Shown here: piece by piece, positions 34,739 to 43,227 of the stretch | Position numbering within the stretch: position 1 is the first letter of the stretch | How the letters are laid out: the number at the start of each line of letters is the position of its first letter | NCBI GenBank assembly: GCA_040386155.1 | Contig: JAZKFZ010000005.1 | Location: 124,001 to 188,000, forward strand | Reading direction: 5' to 3' | DNA length: 64,000 nucleotides | Origin: M0103 sp040386155 | GTDB lineage: Bacteria > Bacteroidota > Bacteroidia > Flavobacteriales_D > Crocinitomicaceae | Made by a program: the position numbers and the translations under genes | The notes under the pieces: generated by a model | Database searches by the model: none | What the model was told of the DNA's origin: nothing | Seen by the model: the letters and a program-made list of their open reading frames with translations, nothing else

Positions 34739-35002
34739 ATGGATAAAAATTATAAAACCTGTCAGTCTTGTGGAATGCCATTAAAACGAGACGAAAAACA
34801 AGGTGGAACAAATGCAGACAAAAGCATTAGCAAAAAATATTGTTCCTACTGCTATGAAAATGGAGAGTTTATTTACAAAGGGAATAATGTTTTAGAATTT
34901 CAAGAATACTGCAAACAGAAAATGATGGAAGGTGGACATTCAAGATTTTTCTCTTGGTTATTTACAAGAGGAATGAAGCGTTTGGATAGATGGAAATCTT
35001 AA
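34739..35002 (+). CDS. cassette 7: zinc-ribbon protein
   Basis: 87 residues from the ATG at 34,739. An ATG at 34,691 lies inside the attC-like site and adds 16 residues without similarity, so I use the later one. Two cysteine pairs (CQSCGMPL and YCSYCYENG) form a zinc ribbon of the type annotated Zn_ribbon_2. A helical C-terminus follows. The family occurs in small regulators of unknown function. Confidence 0.8.
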   Translation: MDKNYKTCQSCGMPLKRDEKQGGTNADKSISKKYCSYCYENGEFIYKGNNVLEFQEYCKQKMMEGGHSRFFSWLFTRGMKRLDRWKS

Positions 35003-35036
35003 GAATAAATGTGGAATAATTCAGAAACAGGGCAAT

Positions 35037-35061
35037 ACCTAACAGCGGTTTGGCGTTATGC
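35037..35061 (+). repeat. internally deleted attC-like site at the end of array 1
   Basis: ACCTAAC (35,037) is joined almost directly to GCGTTATGC (35,053-35,061), leaving both core sites but no arms. The bases after it (GGCATTCAAG) resemble the conserved start of other cassettes. The rest of that cassette is missing, so array 1 ends in a deletion scar. Confidence 0.55.
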
Positions 35062-35144
35062 GGCATTCAAGTAAAATGGAAGTGCGCTTGCTAAATAAGT
35101 AGCAATAATACGCATCTATAATAAGCAAAAACAATTGAACTACG

Positions 35145-35181
35145 AAAAGCGAATATCTTATTGAGTTATTCGCTTTTTTTT
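35145..35181 (+). terminator. terminator hairpin at the end of array 1
   Basis: AAGCGAATA (35,147-35,155) pairs perfectly with TATTCGCTT (35,167-35,175) and is followed by a run of T. It would stop plus-strand transcription leaving array 1. Confidence 0.8.
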
Positions 35182-35190
35182 GCAACAATA

Positions 35191-35221
35191 AAGGGTTGTG
35201 CCACTACTAAACACAACCCTT
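35191..35221 (-). terminator. hairpin facing the DUF4382 gene
   Basis: AAGGGTTGTG (35,191-35,200) pairs perfectly with CACAACCCTT (35,212-35,221). It lies 35 bp past the stop of the minus-strand DUF4382 gene, the expected place for its terminator, although no T run follows directly on the minus strand. Confidence 0.65.
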
Positions 35222-35255
35222 CGCCTACACCTAACCACCTAAAACTACTTAACCA

Positions 35256-35786
35256 CTATAGCTGTACTATACTCAGCACCTTTATTGTTGGCTTCAATGA
35301 ATATGAACCATTTCCTTCCAACACAATAGATTTTTCTGCATCAAAATCAAGCAAGACCTCGTAATCTTCACCTGGATCTAGCACCGTATTCAAATTAATT
35401 TTTAAACCTGTTTGGGTTGCGCTACTCGTTTGTAAGGGGAATGTAAGTCCATCCACTACCACTGAATTTTGTGTATTCAAAATCAATCTTATTTGGGTGA
35501 TTTTTCCGGAAGGAATTACTGTGTTTGGTGCCAAAACTGTCGTAATTCCATTTTGCAACGTCAGCAAATCGTAAATCCCCGCATTTGTTTGAAGGCTAAC
35601 CCAAGCACCCGGATTTCCACCTCCCGAATAATGTACTTGTACTTCCTGTACATCTACAAATACATGTTCAAAATCTCCCGGTGCATCCGTCATGCGCACT
35701 GTCATTTTACTTTGTCCCTGTTTGTCACAGCTAACTAATGCCATACCCAACATTAGTACCGCTACTATCACATTTTTTGCTTTCAT
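35256..35786 (-). CDS. DUF4382-domain lipoprotein
   Basis: 176 residues. A lipoprotein signal (residues 1-20, ending LVSC) is followed by a DUF4382 beta domain: TVRMTDAPGDFEHVFVDVQEVQVH, LLTLQNG, IPSGKITQIRLIL and EDYEVLLDFDAEKSIV. Proteins with this domain are anchored outer-membrane or surface proteins of unknown function. It is the last of three minus-strand genes for envelope proteins (35,256-37,006). Confidence 0.85.
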   Translation of the reverse strand: MKAKNVIVAVLMLGMALVSCDKQGQSKMTVRMTDAPGDFEHVFVDVQEVQVHYSGGGNPGAWVSLQTNAGIYDLLTLQNGITTVLAPNTVIPSGKITQIRLILNTQNSVVVDGLTFPLQTSSATQTGLKINLNTVLDPGEDYEVLLDFDAEKSIVLEGNGSYSLKPTIKVLSIVQL

Positions 35787-35805
35787 GATTTCTATGTTTT
35801 TGTTA

Positions 35806-36303
35806 TTAAAATGCCACTTTTATTCCCAAGCCTGGATCAAGGCTTGTCCACAAATTACCGTGACTGTTTATTTCCACGTATGGTTTTAGATCTAGTGAAA
35901 AAGCAATTGGTGCTTTTGGAATTTTGTATTCTAATCCTATTACTCCGTCGAGACCTATTCCGAAGCCACCATCATAGTAATAGTTAGAATGATAGTGATC
36001 ATCTCTGAAATAATGCTTGCGACTGTAGTAATATTTGAAAAAGGTTGCGTGTGCTCCTCCACCAAAGTACCAGTTCAAACCAGCTAATCCCGTTCCTTGG
36101 TATTTTTCATACAAAACAGTCAGTGACAAACCATGACCTTGAAAACCGATGATTCCTTCAATTGCTGATGCCCCTCCGATACCCTGCTTAATTGTTAATC
36201 CTGATGTTTCACCTCCTCGTAATCCGATGGCGGTTTTGTAATTCAACTGTGCGTTTAGACCTGTTCCCAGAACAAGAAATAAAGCGAAGACTAAATTTTT
36301 CAT
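35806..36303 (-). CDS. small outer-membrane-type beta-barrel protein
   Basis: 165 residues with a signal peptide (residues 1-19). The mature part alternates short aromatic beta strands with glycine-rich turns (IGLRGGETSGLTIKQGIGG, LNWYFGGGAHATFFKY, KPYVEINSHGNLWTSLDPGLGIKVAF), fitting an 8-stranded outer-membrane barrel that ends in Phe. No specific family is recognised. It lies 19 bp upstream of the DUF4382 lipoprotein gene and 22 bp downstream of another barrel gene. Confidence 0.7.
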   Translation of the reverse strand: MKNLVFALFLVLGTGLNAQLNYKTAIGLRGGETSGLTIKQGIGGASAIEGIIGFQGHGLSLTVLYEKYQGTGLAGLNWYFGGGAHATFFKYYYSRKHYFRDDHYHSNYYYDGGFGIGLDGVIGLEYKIPKAPIAFSLDLKPYVEINSHGNLWTSLDPGLGIKVAF

Positions 36304-36325
36304 ACTATTGAGTGTTAATTGGTTT

Positions 36326-37006
36326 TTAAAATAGGTAGCCGATGCTGATTAAATAATTGTTTGATATTACCTTTCTATCCTGAATTGTCCCCAAATCGGA
36401 AAGTGATTCATTCATGCGAAAATCAATGAACAAAGCTTGCTGATTTATGCTTTTGACTTCAAGACCTGCGCCATATTGAACACCGAGCTCTAGCGTGTTT
36501 AAATCATTCAGTTTGCGACGAGAGTAACCATAATCTTCATTGTAATTGGCATCATCGTACTGGCGTGACTCCGTGCCATACAAGCTGAATTGAAAATTCG
36601 GACCTGCGAAAGCTTTCAACGCAAACGTTTCGTTTAAGGGAATTCGCAACTTGGCTGTCAATGGAATTTCGAAAGTGTAAATGTCGTATTGATCGCGATA
36701 GTTGTACCGAATGGTATTCCCGAGTACATCCTGGCGTTCGGTATAACCTCGATATCTTCCTCCTTTGGCTGCTGCCATGAAATCTGCACCTACACCAAAA
36801 AACCGGTTGAAATGATAAGTTGTCGAAACACCTCCTGTGAATGCAATTTTGGATTTTTCACCAGATAATCCTTCGAAATTTATTTTGCTCTCACCTACTC
36901 CGAAACGTGCTCCAACGAGTAGCTGTTTTTCCTGAGCTGCTGCTTGGTTATGGACTGCCATGCTGACAAGTCCGATAACATAAACGTTTTGAATTAACTT
37001 TTTCAT
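36326..37006 (-). CDS. porin-family outer-membrane beta-barrel protein (PorT-like)
   Basis: 226 residues. A signal peptide (about 1-24, ending AAAQ) is followed by beta strands typical of the outer-membrane beta-barrel domain (LLVGARFGVGESKINFEG, FGVGADFMAAAKGGRY, IPLTAKLRIPLNETFALKAFAGPNFQFSLYG, NYLISIGYLF ending in Phe). It is the first of three envelope genes transcribed leftward, next to the sigma-54 activator gene, so it may be a target of that regulator. Confidence 0.8.
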   Translation of the reverse strand: MKKLIQNVYVIGLVSMAVHNQAAAQEKQLLVGARFGVGESKINFEGLSGEKSKIAFTGGVSTTYHFNRFFGVGADFMAAAKGGRYRGYTERQDVLGNTIRYNYRDQYDIYTFEIPLTAKLRIPLNETFALKAFAGPNFQFSLYGTESRQYDDANYNEDYGYSRRKLNDLNTLELGVQYGAGLEVKSINQQALFIDFRMNESLSDLGTIQDRKVISNNYLISIGYLF

Positions 37007-37039
37007 GTTTCATTGTTTTGAAAAAGTATATTCTAATAG

Positions 37040-37062
37040 TACGCCAAACTGCTAAAGCCTTG
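37040..37062 (-). promoter_or_regulatory. weak sigma-54 promoter candidate before the envelope-protein genes
   Basis: On the minus strand, TTGGCGTACTATTAGAA lies about 40 bp upstream of the porin-family start codon at 37,006. It has the GG of the -24 element and GA instead of GC at the -12 position. The match is weak; it is listed because the adjacent gene encodes a sigma-54 activator. Confidence 0.25.
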
Positions 37063-37134
37063 AAAAATAGGGGTTTTAATAATTTAAGTCTTCGAAAATA
37101 TTTTCATTTTGAAAAAAGTTTTTTCAATTTGAAA

Positions 37135-38481
37135 TTATTCTTCTCCTTTCAGCATGCGATAAATGGTGGTTTGACCGATACCTAATTTCTCCGCAACGAT
37201 TTTGGTGTTTTGTTGGTATTTGGATAAGAATAATTGTACAATTTTCATGTTGTATTCTTTCAAGGTTAATTCTTCTGCGATGATAGAACTTATTTCGCTT
37301 GCGCTTGAAAGCAAAATGTCTTCTGCCTTAATTTGTTCGCCAGAGGACAAAACAACCGAGAGCTCTACTACAGACTTCAACTCACGAATGTTTCCTGGCC
37401 AAGGATATGCCATTAATTTGGTTTGCGCGTCTCCGGAAAGTGTTTTTATTGCTAATGAATTTTCCTTTGCAAATCCAGTAATGAAACTGTTGGCCAAAAG
37501 AAGGATATCCTTTTCTCGTTCTCGTAGTGGTGGTAAATTGATGGGCAAACCTAAAAGGCGGTAATATAAATCTTCTCTAAAATTGCCTTTTTTCACCTCT
37601 TCGAGTAGATTTTTATGAGTGGCAACAATTAGGCGTGTATTGAATTTGATGACTTCATTTCCTCCCACACGGGTAAACTCACGTTCCTGTAAGGCACGTA
37701 ACAATTTTGCCTGGAAGATCAAATCAAGTTCGCCAATTTCGTCTAGAAATAAGGTGCCGTTATTGGATTCCTCGAATTTTCCTTTTCGTTGGGTGATAGC
37801 ACCCGTAAACGCACCTTTCTCATGACCAAAAAATTCACTTTCAAATAATTCTTTTGGAATTGCCGCCACATTGACCGTAACAAAATTCTGCTGCTTAAAG
37901 GTAGAGTTGTAGTGAATTGCTTTGGCAATCAATTCTTTTCCGGTTCCCGTCTCGCCATTGACGATGACATTAATATTGGAAGTAAGTGCTTTTTTAAGCA
38001 GTTCGAAAACTTGTTGTATGGCTTTACTGTTTCCTAAAATGCTTTTTTCAAATTCATATTTTTGCTGAACTTCGTTTTCCAGATGTTCAATCCGTTCTTT
38101 CAACTGCGAACGTGATTTAAAATTGCGCAAGGAAATCAACAGGCGCTCTTTTATTTCCTCGGATTTGACCAAGTAGTCGAAAGCACCCAACTTTAGCATA
38201 TTTATAGCCGTTTGAATATCTTCTTGTTCGGAGACAAAAATCACTTCGGTATTCGGACACTTTTCTTTTAGATTCTCAAAAAGTGTATCTCCCATCATAT
38301 CTGGTAAGCGGTAATCCACAGTAACAATGTCTGGAGCTAAGTAAAGATCCTTCAAAGCATCTTTCGCCGAATGATAAGTATACACCTGAAAGTCAGGATC
38401 CAAGGAAATGGTATGCTTCAATAACTTATTGTACCACTCATTGTCCTCAATGATAAATGCCTTGAATTTCGGTCCTTCCAT
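37135..38481 (-). CDS. sigma-54-dependent response regulator (NtrC family)
   Basis: 448 residues in three domains. A receiver domain (1-120) has the phospho-acceptor Asp56 in TVDYRLPD. A sigma-54 AAA+ domain (about 148-385) has Walker A GETGTGKE (176-183), the sigma-54 contact loop GAFTGA (224-229) and Walker B LFLDEIGEL. A C-terminal Fis-type helix-turn-helix ends NTKIVAEKLGIGQTTIYRMLK. It is the last gene of a three-gene two-component operon, 2 bp after the hybrid kinase, and is expected to drive sigma-54 promoters, perhaps of the neighbouring envelope genes. Confidence 0.93.
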   Translation of the reverse strand: MEGPKFKAFIIEDNEWYNKLLKHTISLDPDFQVYTYHSAKDALKDLYLAPDIVTVDYRLPDMMGDTLFENLKEKCPNTEVIFVSEQEDIQTAINMLKLGAFDYLVKSEEIKERLLISLRNFKSRSQLKERIEHLENEVQQKYEFEKSILGNSKAIQQVFELLKKALTSNINVIVNGETGTGKELIAKAIHYNSTFKQQNFVTVNVAAIPKELFESEFFGHEKGAFTGAITQRKGKFEESNNGTLFLDEIGELDLIFQAKLLRALQEREFTRVGGNEVIKFNTRLIVATHKNLLEEVKKGNFREDLYYRLLGLPINLPPLREREKDILLLANSFITGFAKENSLAIKTLSGDAQTKLMAYPWPGNIRELKSVVELSVVLSSGEQIKAEDILLSSASEISSIIAEELTLKEYNMKIVQLFLSKYQQNTKIVAEKLGIGQTTIYRMLKGEE

Positions 38482-38483
38482 AC

Positions 38484-40868
38484 TTAGCTAAGTTCGTTTT
38501 GAATATCTGCAATTAAGCTTTCAAATTTATTATTTAATTGCGCAATACTAAGATTTAATTCGGCCTGACTTAAGCTTTCAGCATGTAATTCTAACTTTTT
38601 AAGTAGATCATAAGTTTGATAAGCTTTGATGTGCTTACACGGCGAGGCAATTTTGTGTGCGGTATTTGAAATCTCCTCCCGTTGATTATTCTTCAATGCT
38701 TCGTTGATTTCAAGCAATCCTTTTTGGGAGGATGTAACAAAGGTTTCAAGCATTTCCTGAAGGAATGCTTCATCATTTTTACCGAAATTGCGCAATTCAC
38801 TTAGGTCGTATTCTTTTTCGTTTTCAGAATTGTGAGACAACTTTTCTTCTTTGATTTCTTTCATACTCGTTGATGCACTCCTTGAAAGCTCAAAGCACTC
38901 AATTAATTTTGCTTGATCGATAGGTTTTAATATAACACGATCAAAATTGGCTTTTTCCTCTTCCATCAAAATAGATGCTGTCAAGGCTACAAATTGTGCC
39001 TGAATTGGTTTTTGCTTTAAGAGCGTCAGAAGTTCAAGACCAGAAATATCAGGCATTCGCATGTCAATAAGAATAATATCATACGTGTTGATATCAACTA
39101 AATTTAAAGCTTCCCTCCCGTTTTCCGCTTCATCGATGCTACAATGTAGGTTCTTACAAATAGTGGAAACTAGTTTCCGATTGTAGGCTTCATCGTCGAT
39201 CACCAATACTCGTTTGCTACCGACCCATTGAGAAGTTGCTGCGTCTTGTTTTTCTGCTGCATTAGAAAGCGCAAAGGGTAGCGTGATGTAGAAGCTAGTT
39301 CCCTTATTTTGTTCGCTTTCTACTCGTATTTCACCTTGCATCAGGTCAATCATCTTTTTTGTGATTGAAAGTCCAAGCCCGGTACCAATAGCTGATTTGT
39401 TGAATGAATTAATTTCTTGCTGAAAATCAGTGAAAACCTGCTTCAAAAAGCTTTGTGACATTCCGATGCCTGTATCAGAAATTCTAAATGAAAAGTAAAA
39501 CACATTTTCATCAGTCCTACTGTCCGTTTCCTCCAGGAAAATTTTTCCATTTGAAGTAAATTTATTTGCATTACCTAAAAGATTAAATAAGATCTGTTTG
39601 AATTTTATAGCGTCACCATCTAATTGGATTGAATCTATTGACTTTAGGCGCAGCTCAAAATGATTCCCTTTTTGTGCGAAACTATTGCTAAGGATTGCAA
39701 TTACTTCCTTGATTTCACCTTCCAAATTGAATACTTCATTGGTCAAGGTCATTTTGTCAAGCTCAATTTTAGAGTAATCTAGTACATCGTTGATGATTTT
39801 CGACAAGTACTTTGCAGAATTATGAATGATTTCCACCTGTTCATTGGACTGAGTATCCTTCATGTCTTTTTGATGTAACTGGTCGGAGAAACCTAAAATC
39901 GCATTGAGTGGTGTGCGAATTTCATGACTCATGGTTGCCAAAAATTTAGCACGCGCATCGGCCAATCTTTCGCTTTGTTCTTGACCTTTTTTCAAAAGTT
40001 TTTTGTGCTCATTGTTCTTCTTGAAATACTGGAAAATGGAGTAAAGGGCAATAACAATAAATAGAATGGAAACAATGCTGAAAACAGTCGTTATCACTCG
40101 AATCTCACTTGACGCTTTTTTCGCAACAAGTGTTTGATCAGCGAGTTTTGCCCGTTCTTTGTCTTCCAATTGATGTAACAAAATAAACAGGTGGTTGGAG
40201 TGTTGGAGATTGGAGGTAATTAGCGAAAGCTCGGTCTCATTGTCTATTCTTTCCTTTTCACTTTCCACTCGATTCATATCCGCTACTTCGTTCTTCAAGT
40301 AATTGATTTGATCATTTCTCCTTGCTATCTCATTGGAAATTTTTGCATTCTCTTCTTTTGCCGTTTTTTTAGAAAATGAAAATCGATTCTTCTTATCCTC
40401 GGTTTGTATGGTATTAATTGGTTTAAGATCTTTTGTTTTTTCTTGAACTTCCGTTAAGGTCTCCTTCACTCGGTAGCGATTTTGAAGGTTAAACAATAGC
40501 TCAATATTGCTTATTTTCTGTGCAACTTTTCTCAAGAAGATTTCGATGAGGTAGTCATTTTCGTAATTCTTATTTTTTGATGCTAGAATTTCAAGCTGCT
40601 GTGAAAGTGATTTATTAATCTTATCGTACTGTGTCAGATATTTTTCATCCTTCGTTAGACTGTAAGCAAAGCTTATGTTTTCCGATTCCAAAAGTTCTCG
40701 GTAGATGGAATTGCAAGTGGCAATGCGCCAGTTTGGCTTTGAATTATTCGACAAATCATCAATGGAACTGCGTAGTTTTTTATTAATCAAAAAAACGGCA
40801 CTCAAAATCACGGCGAGTACCAGAAGCATTGAAATAATGAAACCTCGATTTATTTGTCTGTTTTTCAT
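38484..40868 (-). CDS. hybrid sensor histidine kinase with Hpt domain
   Basis: 794 residues. Membrane segments (about 9-28 and 258-278) enclose a periplasmic helical/coiled-coil sensor region. The cytoplasmic part has HisKA with His315 in MSHEIRTPLNAILGFSDQ, HATPase_c (NLLGNANKFTSNG, DTGIGM), a receiver domain with Asp602 in IDMRMPD, and a C-terminal Hpt domain with His738 in NTAHKIASP. This is a complete internal phosphorelay. Its start overlaps the stop of the REC-only gene by 4 bp and its stop is 2 bp from the sigma-54 regulator. Confidence 0.92.
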   Translation of the reverse strand: MKNRQINRGFIISMLLVLAVILSAVFLINKKLRSSIDDLSNNSKPNWRIATCNSIYRELLESENISFAYSLTKDEKYLTQYDKINKSLSQQLEILASKNKNYENDYLIEIFLRKVAQKISNIELLFNLQNRYRVKETLTEVQEKTKDLKPINTIQTEDKKNRFSFSKKTAKEENAKISNEIARRNDQINYLKNEVADMNRVESEKERIDNETELSLITSNLQHSNHLFILLHQLEDKERAKLADQTLVAKKASSEIRVITTVFSIVSILFIVIALYSIFQYFKKNNEHKKLLKKGQEQSERLADARAKFLATMSHEIRTPLNAILGFSDQLHQKDMKDTQSNEQVEIIHNSAKYLSKIINDVLDYSKIELDKMTLTNEVFNLEGEIKEVIAILSNSFAQKGNHFELRLKSIDSIQLDGDAIKFKQILFNLLGNANKFTSNGKIFLEETDSRTDENVFYFSFRISDTGIGMSQSFLKQVFTDFQQEINSFNKSAIGTGLGLSITKKMIDLMQGEIRVESEQNKGTSFYITLPFALSNAAEKQDAATSQWVGSKRVLVIDDEAYNRKLVSTICKNLHCSIDEAENGREALNLVDINTYDIILIDMRMPDISGLELLTLLKQKPIQAQFVALTASILMEEEKANFDRVILKPIDQAKLIECFELSRSASTSMKEIKEEKLSHNSENEKEYDLSELRNFGKNDEAFLQEMLETFVTSSQKGLLEINEALKNNQREEISNTAHKIASPCKHIKAYQTYDLLKKLELHAESLSQAELNLSIAQLNNKFESLIADIQNELS

Positions 40869-41278
40869 GAAGCATTTACATATTTATACACTAAGAAGTT
40901 GCACAATTCATAACGTAATTCATTTTTCAAAATTATACCATTTGCACCTTCCAGCAGACTCAAATATAACTTCCATTCATTAATCTGACTAGAAAGCATC
41001 ACGACCTTACATTCGCTTCTGAGAATCTTTACGTACGATAAAACGTCAAAACCAGTATGTTTGTTTTCCAATTGGAGGTCAGAAAACACCAAATGAGTAT
41101 CTACGTTAAAGTCTGTAACGAATTGTTCGAAGGTATTAAATTTCTCAATAACAATGTCACGTTTTAAATGCAGCTCTTCATTTTGAATAAAAGTTCGAAG
41201 ATTTTTTTGCAATAGCAAAATCTCAAATTCATTGTCCTCCACGAGCGCAATTCTAAAGGGATGATTTTTTGTTGTCAT
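40865..41278 (-). CDS. single-domain response regulator
   Basis: 137 residues forming one receiver domain. The phospho-acceptor is Asp67 in HLVFSDLQLEN, with the acidic pair near residues 14-15 (LVEDNE), and LSS and LKN in the places of the switch Ser/Thr and Lys. With no output domain it probably relays phosphate or binds a partner. It is the first gene of the two-component operon and overlaps the kinase by 4 bp. Confidence 0.9.
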   Translation of the reverse strand: MTTKNHPFRIALVEDNEFEILLLQKNLRTFIQNEELHLKRDIVIEKFNTFEQFVTDFNVDTHLVFSDLQLENKHTGFDVLSYVKILRSECKVVMLSSQINEWKLYLSLLEGANGIILKNELRYELCNFLVYKYVNAS

Positions 41279-41307
41279 GATTTCCTGGGTTTACAATCCA
41301 CATTCCA

Positions 41308-41324
41308 TGAGAAGTTCGTGCCAA
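41308..41324 (-). promoter_or_regulatory. sigma-54 promoter candidate for the two-component operon
   Basis: Read on the minus strand, 41,324-41,308 is TTGGCACGAACTTCTCA. The -24 part (TTGGCACG) is a perfect match to the sigma-54 consensus; the -12 part (TCTCA for TTGCA) is weaker. It lies 30 bp before the start codon of the first gene, a normal distance, and the operon encodes a sigma-54 activator, so autoregulation is plausible. Confidence 0.4.
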
Positions 41325-41534
41325 GTATCAATTGAATACAAAATACCAGTATTTATAATGGTTTCAGCAATTTAGAATAATGGGCACAAACGATAAATTA
41401 ATTCAAATTGGAATTTTTTTTTTCAAAATGACAATAGATGAAGGGTGAAACGTTGAGTACGTAATTTTTGACATTGTAGAAGTGTTTACCGAACTTTTTC
41501 TAAAAAATCATGAAGTTTTGGCAAGCAGAAAAAG

Positions 41535-41741
41535 AACTTTTTGAGTAAGTTAAATAGAAATTGATTAAAAGTTGAAAAGAAAATAAGGGCTAGCATTATT
41601 GAACAACGCGAAAAAAGTAGAACGGACTTAAGATGTATTCAGGAATTATTAGGGCGCAAAAGTACACGAACAACAGAAATTTACACCCATGTGAGTAATC
41701 GAGAAATACAGAAAATAATTTCACCATTTGATTTATTGTAA
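41535..41741 (+). pseudogene. remnant of an IntI-like tyrosine recombinase, array 2
   Basis: Reading toward the stop at 41,739-41,741, the sequence encodes DLRCIQELLGRKSTRTTEIY followed by THVSNREIQKIISPFDLL. This is the end of the catalytic domain of a tyrosine recombinase: the LGHKS-type box (here with Arg in place of the usual His) and the nucleophilic Tyr of IYTHVSN. The codons before DLR still resemble the family (SRTDLR) but become unreadable upstream, and no start or N-terminal domain exists. A shorter copy lies at 29,681. It must be inactive. Confidence 0.8.
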
Positions 41742-41845
41742 TTGAATTTGATTTACCTTAGAAAAATAAATCGGGAAAAACCGTTGTTAGCCAACACATT
41801 TTGTTGAATAAGCACGAAAATACCGTTGTTATAAATAAGTTAACA
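41742..41845 (+). other. attI-like site, head of cassette array 2
   Basis: The block from the recombinase stop to GTTAACACC (from 41,839) aligns with 29,750-29,850 over most of its length and contains GTTGTTAGCCAACA (41,782 on) and ACCGTTGTTATAAATAAG. TTTTG near 41,800 and TACCGTTG near 41,821 are spaced roughly like Bacteroidota -33 and -7 boxes, so this could also house the promoter that drives the cassettes. Confidence 0.6.
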
Positions 41846-41854
41846 CCAATAAAA

Positions 41855-42442
41855 ATGAAAAACTGGAAATTTGCATTTATTTTATTGATCTTAACATCGG
41901 GATGTAAAACAATTCAGAAAACGAACATTCCTGATGTTCGGTGTAAAAATGAATATTACTTTCCTCTTCAATTTCCAGAATCAGCCAGTAACGAAAACGA
42001 CAAACTAGATAAGTCTTCAAACGAATGGTATTCTGAACTCTTATGCTCAATAAAAGAACCTATACTTTACAATTTAAAAGATAAGGATTTGGAGGTATAT
42101 AGATTTAGTCTAATCGGCCCATGGGACTCCGGAATAGTTGCATACAGAATTGAAAAAAAAGATTCTATAATTCTTCTTTCAAAAAGCTCAATTAATGGTA
42201 AAAATTCGAAGTTTAATCAACTGTCAAATTTGGAAGATTATATGAGTTTAGAAAAGGAAATTGATTCATTAGACTTTTGGAAAATGTTTTCTCATAGTGA
42301 ATTTGGTAAGGATGGAGAAGAATGGATTTTGGAATCCTATAAGAAAGGTCAATATCACTTTGTAGATAGATGGTCTCCAGATGACACATTATTTATTCAA
42401 ACATGCATGTTAATTCAAAAGTTATGCGAGAATAAAGATTAA
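41855..42442 (+). CDS. cassette 8: lipoprotein of unknown function
   Basis: 195 residues from the ATG at 41,855, which gives a good lipoprotein signal (MKNWKFAFILLILTSGC). An earlier ATG at 41,801 lies in the attI-like block and is rejected. The mature protein is charged, with DLEVYRFSLIGPWDSGIVAYRIEKKDSI; no family was recognised. The cassette starts GTTAACACC and ends GGTGTTAAC, an exact reverse complement. Confidence 0.72.
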   Translation: MKNWKFAFILLILTSGCKTIQKTNIPDVRCKNEYYFPLQFPESASNENDKLDKSSNEWYSELLCSIKEPILYNLKDKDLEVYRFSLIGPWDSGIVAYRIEKKDSIILLSKSSINGKNSKFNQLSNLEDYMSLEKEIDSLDFWKMFSHSEFGKDGEEWILESYKKGQYHFVDRWSPDDTLFIQTCMLIQKLCENKD

Positions 42443-42447
42443 ACTGG

Positions 42448-42582
42448 TGTTAACAGCTGTCTAGCGCCAACCCTCCAATCTTGCTTCGAGAGAACGATTA
42501 ACTTGAAAGAAAATAATTTTAACTTCGGTGTACCAATTTATTTAAAGAGTCGGGCCGATCGCCAGGCAGCAAAACGTTAGAG
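42448..42582 (+). repeat. attC-like site 6
   Basis: 135 bp. It starts TGTTAAC, with arms CTGTCTAGCGCCAACCC and GGGCCGATCGCCAGGCAGC, and ends GTTAGAG (42,576-42,582). Nearly the same arms as site 3, about 10 kb away in the other array, which ties the two arrays to one system. Confidence 0.85.
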
Positions 42583-42603
42583 GAAATTAAACTCATACTC
42601 AAG

Positions 42604-43050
42604 ATGCTTGATTTGATAATGAAAATTTTTCGAAAATCTAAAGATTCAGAATCAAATTTTGATAATGAGGATGATGAATTTAGTTTAAATGAATCTGACC
42701 AACCTTTTATTTGGTGTTTAGTAGGAAATATTATTGGTGAACATCAATTTGGAGCAGCGAAAGAAATTAAATATGGCACAAAACATTTCTCAACAAATAC
42801 CAAAGTTCATTGCTTTCCAGTATTATGGGGAGATGGATATGAAAATATTAAAGTTATAGGGAGACATCGGAAATCAAGAAAACAGATATGTATCATAATG
42901 CCATCAAAATACATTTGTAACTGGAGGATTCAAAAAATCTATAATCCATTTATCGTTGACACAATGTTATCCAACAACGGTTGGTCAAATTCTGATGAAG
43001 ATAAAAAATTGATTATGGAATTACTAGAAAGTATTAAATTAAGTGAATAA
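42604..43050 (+). CDS. cassette 9: protein of unknown function
   Basis: 148 residues, with an alternative ATG at 42,619. A short charged N-terminus (KIFRKSKDSESNFDNEDDEF) is followed by a beta domain with FIWCLVGNIIGEHQFGAAKEIKYGTKHF and WGDGYENIKVIGRHRKSRK. No signal peptide, membrane segment or known family was seen. The cassette starts GTTAGAGGAA and ends TTCCTCTAAC, complementary over ten bases. Confidence 0.65.
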   Translation: MLDLIMKIFRKSKDSESNFDNEDDEFSLNESDQPFIWCLVGNIIGEHQFGAAKEIKYGTKHFSTNTKVHCFPVLWGDGYENIKVIGRHRKSRKQICIIMPSKYICNWRIQKIYNPFIVDTMLSNNGWSNSDEDKKLIMELLESIKLSE

Positions 43051-43057
43051 AAAATTC

Positions 43058-43193
43058 CTCTAACAGCCGTCTAGCGCCAACCCTCCTATTCTTACTTCGA
43101 AAGAACGGAAAATTTAAAGAAAAATAATTTTAACTTCGAAACTATAATTAATTTAAAAAGTCAGGCCGAGCGCCTGGCAGCAAAACGTTATAA
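43058..43193 (+). repeat. attC-like site 7
   Basis: 136 bp. CTCTAAC at the left; arms GCCGTCTAGCGCCAACCC and GGCCGAGCGCCTGGC; right core GTTATAA (43,187-43,193). Same subfamily as sites 3 and 6. Confidence 0.83.
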
Positions 43194-43227
43194 CCAAGCC
43201 TGACGTACAGAGTACAAAAAACTAAAT

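Noticed and set aside
41801..41854. Longer start for the lipoprotein of cassette 8
   Set aside because: It would begin inside the attI-like block and place 18 residues before the lipoprotein signal.
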